From Mytilisepta virgata (Eukaryota > Mollusca > Bivalvia > Mytilida > Mytilidae), in NCBI GenBank assembly GCA_028015205.1, contig CM051514.1:2418001-2482000 (forward strand): DNA of 64,000 bases. Reading direction: 5' to 3'. Below, one piece after another: positions 59,161-64,000 of this stretch. Made by a program: the position numbers and the translations under genes. The notes under the pieces are model-generated. The model saw only the letters and a list, made by a program, of their open reading frames with translations, ran no database searches and was not told the origin of the DNA. The stretch's first letter is position 1. Each line of letters begins with the position of its first letter.

Positions 59161-59700
59161 CCAAAAATTTCAACTTCGTCTTGATACGCATGAAATTGTT
59201 GTTGCGCTTCTTGGTATACTTTATCTGGTGACTTTCCACCAGACTACTGAAGAAATCTATCTTTATGGCGTTCACTTCGTATTTCCCGGTGTTGAAGCCA
59301 ATCACAGGTAATTCTTGGAGATGTCTTTCCAGTTGCTGTTTCAACTTGTACAGGTGATGTTTCGTTTCCTGGCGCTCTCGCTCTTCGTCGTCTGTATTCT
59401 TCCAGGTCCCGGTCCAGTCTCCCTTGGATCTCTTCAAAAACACCAGCATACCTGTGCATCAGTAAGCGAAAGGCTTTGTCACTGATTTCTTTCAAATGGA
59501 TCAAACACGAATCAACGGTTTCACTGCTATCGCCTTCGGACACGAAACAAACTGGCTCTGTAAACTCCGGTACGTTTGAACACACGGCGACGCTGAGCAA
59601 AACTTGCTGGCTGGTCTATTCCAATTTTTCCGAACTTGGTTTGTCTGTAGGTTGAAGCATCGCCTCTATATCATAAGTGGCTCTGTACGGGTAATATCTG
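59155..59700 (-). pseudogene. PolB 3'-5' exonuclease segment, frameshifted and truncated
   Basis: Exo I is visible as D-I-E at 59664-59672. The frame 59244-59600 carries the linker helix ending in an Arg-rich run. The overlapping frame 59105-59449 carries PVIGFNTGKYEVN, an Exo II-like motif with Glu where Asp is usual, and then KKRNNNFMRIKTKLKFLDI. The text ends at the junction with the capsid-like fragment near 59160. Exo III and all palm motifs are missing, so it cannot polymerise. Confidence 0.72.
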
Positions 59701-60450
59701 TCTTCTACCGGGACTTGGATACCTTCGTCCTCCAAACTTTCAAACACGGTCTGCTGTGTATGGTACACGTATATTTGTAGAGGACGTTACCGGTAGAGGT
59801 TCTCTCGTGTCTGTGTAGGTGCCCTACATGCTTCCACAACTGGTCACATTTGGAACATAGGTAACTGTGACTGTATTTCTCCATGTCGCTGACATAACTG
59901 AAATGGTTGTCGTACAAATTCAGGTTCATGGTGTCCTGGAAATTGTAGGGAGAACGTCGTACCAATCTCGCTGCTATGTCGCCGTCTTCTGTCTCTTCAA
60001 ATCGTACACACAGATGTTTAGTTGGAACAGTGGTTCGATGTACGCCAAATCGTCTAAACTTATACCTTTGAAATCATCACCGGACATTTCTATTTTCTGC
60101 AAATATTGACGATGGCAAGTACTTCTACGTCTTTCACGGGAGCTCCACGGTGGACGGCCAAACACTGGAAAAACACAAGTTGTCATCATATGGCCCATTG
60201 GATCCAGCAACCAGTGCGATGACACCACGGTTTTTCAAAATAAAGTCTGGTAACACGACTCTGGTTCCACCGTGGCTTTTGTCAGTAAATGCACCACCCA
60301 CTTGGTATCTGGTCTCTGCTGCCGGATAAACTCCAAAATGTCGTGACGGCTCAATTCTTCCAAAACCTTCTCTAGGTTTTCTTTCCTAATCAGGTGTGGT
60401 ACGTTGAAAAATCGGGCGTTGTTCTGGCTGGAATGGAAGTATCTTAGTTC
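59701..60450 (-). pseudogene. PolB N-terminal region, several frames
   Basis: Bases 59705-59965 read RRSPYNFQDTMNLNLYDNHF then CSKCDQLWKHVGHLHRHE, a Cys2-His2-type knuckle. Bases 59974-60228 and 60230-60450 hold further blocks in other frames (GDDFKGISLDDLAYIEPLF; IRQQRPDTKW-type text). At least four frameshifts are needed to connect them. Confidence 0.65.
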
Positions 60451-61047
60451 TCAGGTCTCTACGTTCCTCAGTACAAATCCAAACGACACGTTGATCTTGA
60501 AGGCCGTGGTCTGAAGTTCGAAAATGTGGCGAACCATGTCAGGAAAGGTGGCGGTTGTAATCTCGTTCAACGAAAAGTTGAACCGATCCTGGACACGGTT
60601 GCCGGTATTTTCTTCTGTATGGATGGACTGCCAGTGTCTCAAGTACAAAACCCTGGTATCGGGATCTTCTGGCAAAACGTCTGGTTGAAATGGACTGGTT
60701 GGACTCTCAGGTGGCGACATCGTCCTGCGTCTTATAGCACTAGGGCCAGGTAGTGGCGATGCTGGTCTCTTGACTGGTTTCGTCATCCTGGGCTTGGCAT
60801 CTGGCTTGGTATGCAACAATCTGTGACGAGCAAGGTTGTCAATTCTGTTAAAATACTGCCAACAGTCTGGACACGTCAGGGTGTACTGAATGGGACTCCT
60901 GGTGGCGATTCCGGTCGTCGGCCCTGACAAACTCCTTTCCACATACCTTGCAGGAATACATCTGGGACGAAGCAGCTTTGTCTTTTGGTGGCGAAGCAGG
61001 TTTCTCTTCTCGGTAAAAGTCTTACCGCACTTCTCGCAAGAGAACAT
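60451..61047 (-). pseudogene. Zinc-finger start of the polymerase gene
   Basis: The ATG at 61047 opens a 198-codon frame. C2H2 finger 1 (CEKCGKTF...RH) and finger 3 (CPDCWQYF...HRLLH) are in this frame. A middle finger (CKVCGKEF...RHQESH) lies in a different frame at about 60890-60960, so two compensating shifts surround it. A Pro/Ser-rich linker follows, then DRFNFSLNEITTATFPDMVR, typical of the N-terminus of PolB-element polymerases as I recall them. A consensus TATA lies 50 bp upstream. Confidence 0.7.
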
Positions 61048-61049
61048 GG

Positions 61050-61140
61050 TCGTTACCTTTTCAAAGGCTCAAGACGAAGTGAGAGGTTGTGCACTGTATA
61101 TATAGCCAGAACGCGGGCGTAAGAGAGCACCCCGATGTCT
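61050..61140 (-). promoter_or_regulatory. Viral-type TATA promoter 1
   Basis: TATATATA at 61097-61104, preceded by GCGTTCTGGC and followed by AACCTCTCACTTCGTCTT (61071-61088), 25-50 bp from the zinc-finger ATG. The downstream block differs from promoter 2 at one base in 18. Confidence 0.72.
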
Positions 61141-61620
61141 TCGCTCACGGTCGCGTTCCTCGACATGTTTCAATCCGTTTTCTAATGGAAATTTCCACTG
61201 AAAATTTCCATGGCGTCACATTAACGGTATTGCGTAATCCAACATGGATGCCTCCACGAACGCGGACCTGTAAGTGAGCACTCTCTCCGGAAACGACCGA
61301 ACATTTACGAAGAGTGAAAAATTGCTTCGAAGAAGTCTAAATGGTTCTGAATGTTGGCGAAAACACCCGAATGTTGGCGAAAAAGCCAGAAATGCTTAAG
61401 AATTATTAAAATAATTAGAATTTTTTTACTAAATGGTTCCAAAGACGTACAAATACTTCTGAAGGTACATCAGAATAATTAAAATAATTATAAATTGTTT
61501 ACTAAATGGTTCCGGAGAAAATACTTCAGAATAATTCAAATTAATGAAAAATTAGAAAAAAATTATATAAATATATTACGACTTGTTAAAAAATTAATTA
61601 AAATATAATAATAATAATAA
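61141..61620. other. Polinton-like element, right subterminal region
   Basis: Bases 61255-61285 hold GCGGACCTGTAAGTGAGCAC, matching the flank of promoter 2. Bases 61380-61620 are AT-rich with a duplicated AAATGGTTCC / TTAAAATAATTA segment and (TAA)n. Confidence 0.55.
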
Positions 61621-61624
61621 TAAT

Positions 61625-61840
61625 AAAATGGCGGGAAAATCCATCACTTCCGGTTGCGCATGCGCACAAACCACTTCCGTGTCCGCCTACACATGCGCAG
61701 ACCACACATCCGGGTCCTGGCACGTAATGTACGTCACTTCCGTAAACAAATGGCGGAAAATTCATCATTTCCGGTTGCGCATGCACCTAACTTCCGGGTA
61801 CTTCCGTTGACGTCACTTCCAGCTCCTCTCAAATACGACT
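61625..61840 (+). repeat. Right inverted terminal repeat of the Polinton-like element
   Basis: Pairs with 56913-57066 in reverse and, in the same orientation, with 51640-51945. GGCGGAAAATTCATCATTTC, CACTTCCGTAAACAAATGG and TTGCGCATGC are tandemly repeated inside the terminus. Confidence 0.85.
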
Positions 61841-62039
61841 TGAACTGTCCCCATATACTAATTACTAGGCTTCTGGTTTCTTCATAGGTAGATTGTCCAT
61901 GAAGGACAGATGCAAAAAAAGATGCTCAACACACAATATTAGACCCATGGCATATAGGAAGTATTATAAGTATCAAAATATGCTGTTGTTTTTTTTTTTT
62001 TTTTTCATTTAAAGCAAAAATGTAAATACATTTTCTGAC

Positions 62040-62545
62040 CCAGCTCTATTGAGACACATGAATTAACACTGTTAGTTAACCTTTTATTTTTTTACTTCAG
62101 GCAGTTCATCCCTTTAATTTATAATTAAAAGATATTGATCCCAGCTCTAATGAGACATTGTTAGTTTATCACTTTAATTTTTTTTAAAGATGTTGGTCCC
62201 AGCTCTATTGAGACACACGAATCCACATCGTTAGTTTCTCAAAAGTCTTTAATTTAAGATGTTGATCTCAGCAATGTATCCCTTAAATCCAAAATAAAGA
62301 TATTTATGACCAGCAGTTTAATTCTTTTAACTTTAAAAAAAACAGATGTTGATCCCAGCTCTATTGAGACAAATGAATCAACATTGCTAGTTTCTTTCTT
62401 TCTTTAATTAAGATGTTAATCCCACTGAGCAGATGAACACTTAAATCCAAAATAAAGAAGTTAGTCCCAGCTCTGTTGAGAGACATGAATCAACATCGTT
62501 AGTCTATGACTTTAATTTTTAAGTAAAGATGTCGGGGATTAACAT
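62040..62545. repeat. About 85-bp tandem array, six diverged units
   Basis: Units share GATGTTGATCCCAGCTCTAT, TGAGACACATGAATCAACA and TTAGTTTCTCACTTTAATT. Spacing is irregular. Confidence 0.88.
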
Positions 62546-62654
62546 AAAGATCTTTGATCCTAAAATAAACTTTGCATGGTTTATTTTAACTCGGGGTAAG
62601 TTTTGTCCTTAACACTAAATTTGCATCAAAATCATCACTTGGATGAAACACATG

Positions 62655-63250
62655 TGGGGGTGCAGGTATAACTGTCGTCTCCGACAGTACTCTTGTTTCT
62701 TTACAGAATGACTGCATACTATTTTTGGATGGGAATAAGGTTTTATGTTTTTGACTATAGGTAAGTTGCCCAACTACTTACAGGGGGTGCGGGGATCACT
62801 GTCGATTCCGACAGTCAAGATTTCTAGGTTTGACTATAGATAAGTTTCCCAACTACTTACAAAGGGTGCGGGGATCACTGTCGATTCCGACAGTACAGAT
62901 TTCTAGGTTTTACTATAGGTATGTGCCCCAACTACTTACGGGGGTGCGGGGATCACTGTCGATTCCGACAGTACAGATTTCTAGGTTTGACTATAGGTAA
63001 GTGGCACAACTACTTGCAGGGAGTGCGGGGATCGCTGTCGATTCCGATAAAACTAGAAGTACTGTGGGCAGAGCTCAAAAAATGTATATCCTCTGCTATG
63101 GCTAATATAACATAAAGAAAAAAACTATTTTTGGATGGGAATAAGGTTTTATGTTTTTGACTATAGGTAAGTTGCCAAACTACTTACAGGGGGTGCGGGG
63201 ATGCACTGTCGATTCTGACAGTACAGATTTCTACAGAGGGGTGCGGGGTG
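62655..63250. repeat. 78-bp tandem array with an invariant hairpin
   Basis: Units carry TTTGACTATAGGTAAGTTGC, CCAACTACTTACAGGGGGTG and CGGGGATCACTGTCGATTCC plus GACAGT. The ACTGTCG/CGACAGT stem occurs near 62670, 62802, 62878, 62956 and 63208 and is degenerate in the 63035 copy. TTTTTGGATGGGAATAAGG occurs at both 62726 and 63128. Confidence 0.9.
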
Positions 63251-63279
63251 TTTGTATATGTAAACCCAAAATTCATTCT

Positions 63280-63745
63280 GATAAAAAAAAATAAAATAAA
63301 AGGTGCATAATGGCAATGTACACTGAGGATTCACTGAAAGTTTCACAGATATCCATTCACTGGTTTAGGAGAAGTTGCGGACGGGGCATGCTAAGTCCAT
63401 GTTTGTCTGTGGAAAAACCAAAAATCATTCTGATTAAAAAAGTAATATAAGTAGTGCACAATGGCAATGTATACTAAAGATTCCCTTAAAGTTTCACAGA
63501 AACCCATTCACTGGTTTAGGAGGAGTTGCGGACGGAGTATGCCTACCCCCTTACATTACCATATTATGAAGAAGTGGCAAAGTCCGTGTTTGTCAGTAGG
63601 ACACCCAAAAAATCATCCTGATCAAATATGAAATAGGTGATGCAGAATGCCACTTTTTACTGAAGATTCTGTGAAAGTTTCAATGAAATCCATTCATTGG
63701 TGTAAGAGTAGTTTTAGTAAATAGGACGGACTAACGGAAACACCA
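63280..63745 (+). repeat. About 170-bp tandem array, three units
   Basis: Units share AAATCATTCTGATTAAAAAA, GTGCACAATGGCAATGTA, GTTTCACAGAAACCCATTCA and GGAGTTGCGGACGG. One unit carries CCCCTTACATTACCATATTA, the ACCATA motif of the shared tail. The end has AGGACGGACTAACGGAAAC. Confidence 0.85.
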
Positions 63746-64000
63746 CGGGGGATATAATTAACTGTAAGTTAAACAAGCCGGTGATTAATTTAAACATAAC
63801 TACAGCTTTATAAGTGAATATGTAATTAAATTTTTTCGTGCACTATCGAAATCCGTCAAGGGTTTTAAGAGAAAGTGCGTTCAAAATGAACATGGACTGA
63901 AGACCTTTAAAACTGAGTTGTACCCGAGTGTGTTTTAAAAAAAGTTTTAGTGAGATAATTGCCTCCCTTGCTTAAATGGTTGTTACGGCCTCAGTCCAAA
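63746..64000. other. Right edge, nothing recognised
   Basis: AT-rich sequence without repeats or coding signs. Confidence 0.4.

Larger units (their letters stand above)
56913..61840 (-). mobile_element. Decayed Polinton/adintovirus-like DNA element
   Basis: About 4.9 kb between inverted terminal repeats, inserted in the 165-bp array. Minus-strand order: zinc-finger/polymerase start, polymerase exonuclease part, capsid-like end, adenain-like protease, possible PC4-like protein. Polymerase catalytic motifs, integrase, packaging ATPase and most of the capsid are absent. Full Polintons are about 15-20 kb, so this is an internally deleted and mutated copy. The pairing of an adenain-type protease with a protein-primed PolB is the basis for the name. 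Confidence 0.78.

Overview
The window is nuclear DNA of a marine bivalve mollusc. The evidence is an intron-rich eukaryotic gene, AT-rich introns packed with about 155-180 bp tandem arrays closed by (GGAC)n tracts and hairpins, tRNA-headed SINEs, and retroelement tails of a kind common in bivalve genomes. A mussel-like (pteriomorph) source is a guess. No prokaryotic operons, CRISPR arrays or rRNA genes are present.

The one cellular gene I can recognise is LARS2, the mitochondrial leucyl-tRNA synthetase, on the minus strand. Twelve coding exons between 36250 and 3705 join in phase without a gap. They cover about 379 residues, from just before the HIGH motif to the end of the CP1 editing domain. 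The first exon (mitochondrial targeting peptide) was not found to the right. The rest, including the KMSKS region, lies off the left edge. Exons include a 28-nt microexon (7800-7827), fixed by phase on both sides. The striking feature is exon H (11517-11639): a 101-104 bp piece holding most of the exon plus its splice donor is repeated 12 more times immediately downstream (10270-11516), making thirteen near-identical donors in a row.

Most other DNA is repeats. 1-1605 and 16360-17705: a 180-bp array family with a GC-rich hairpin tail. 13550-15655: a 35-bp minisatellite split by a TA-flanked MITE. Nine stretches (2.3-3.5, 22.5-23.6, 24.2-25.7, 37.8-38.6, 40.3-41.3, 41.3-42.0, 42.1-43.1, 43.1-44.0, 46.3-46.8 kb): a family bounded by GCTCACCTG/CAGGTGAGC, whose every unit carries a GGCGGCCATCTTG-like motif. 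4.4-5.3, 12-13.4, 31.8-32.6, 36.7-37.6, 44.2-45.5, 47.3-47.6 and 54.6-56.9 kb: further arrays sharing a terminal microsatellite-plus-hairpin module. Broken retroelement coding pieces lie at 8.65-8.93, 28.3-29.3, 34.4-35.0, 49.0-49.3 and 55.0-55.8 kb.

56.9-61.84 kb is a decayed, internally deleted Polinton/adintovirus-like DNA element on the minus strand. It has inverted terminal repeats, a zinc-finger plus protein-primed DNA polymerase B N-terminal half, a truncated capsid-like C-terminus, an adenain-like cysteine protease and a possible PC4-like protein, with two matching TATA promoters. A second partial, inverted relic of the same family lies at 50.2-51.95 kb. The right end (62-63.8 kb) holds three short-period tandem arrays.
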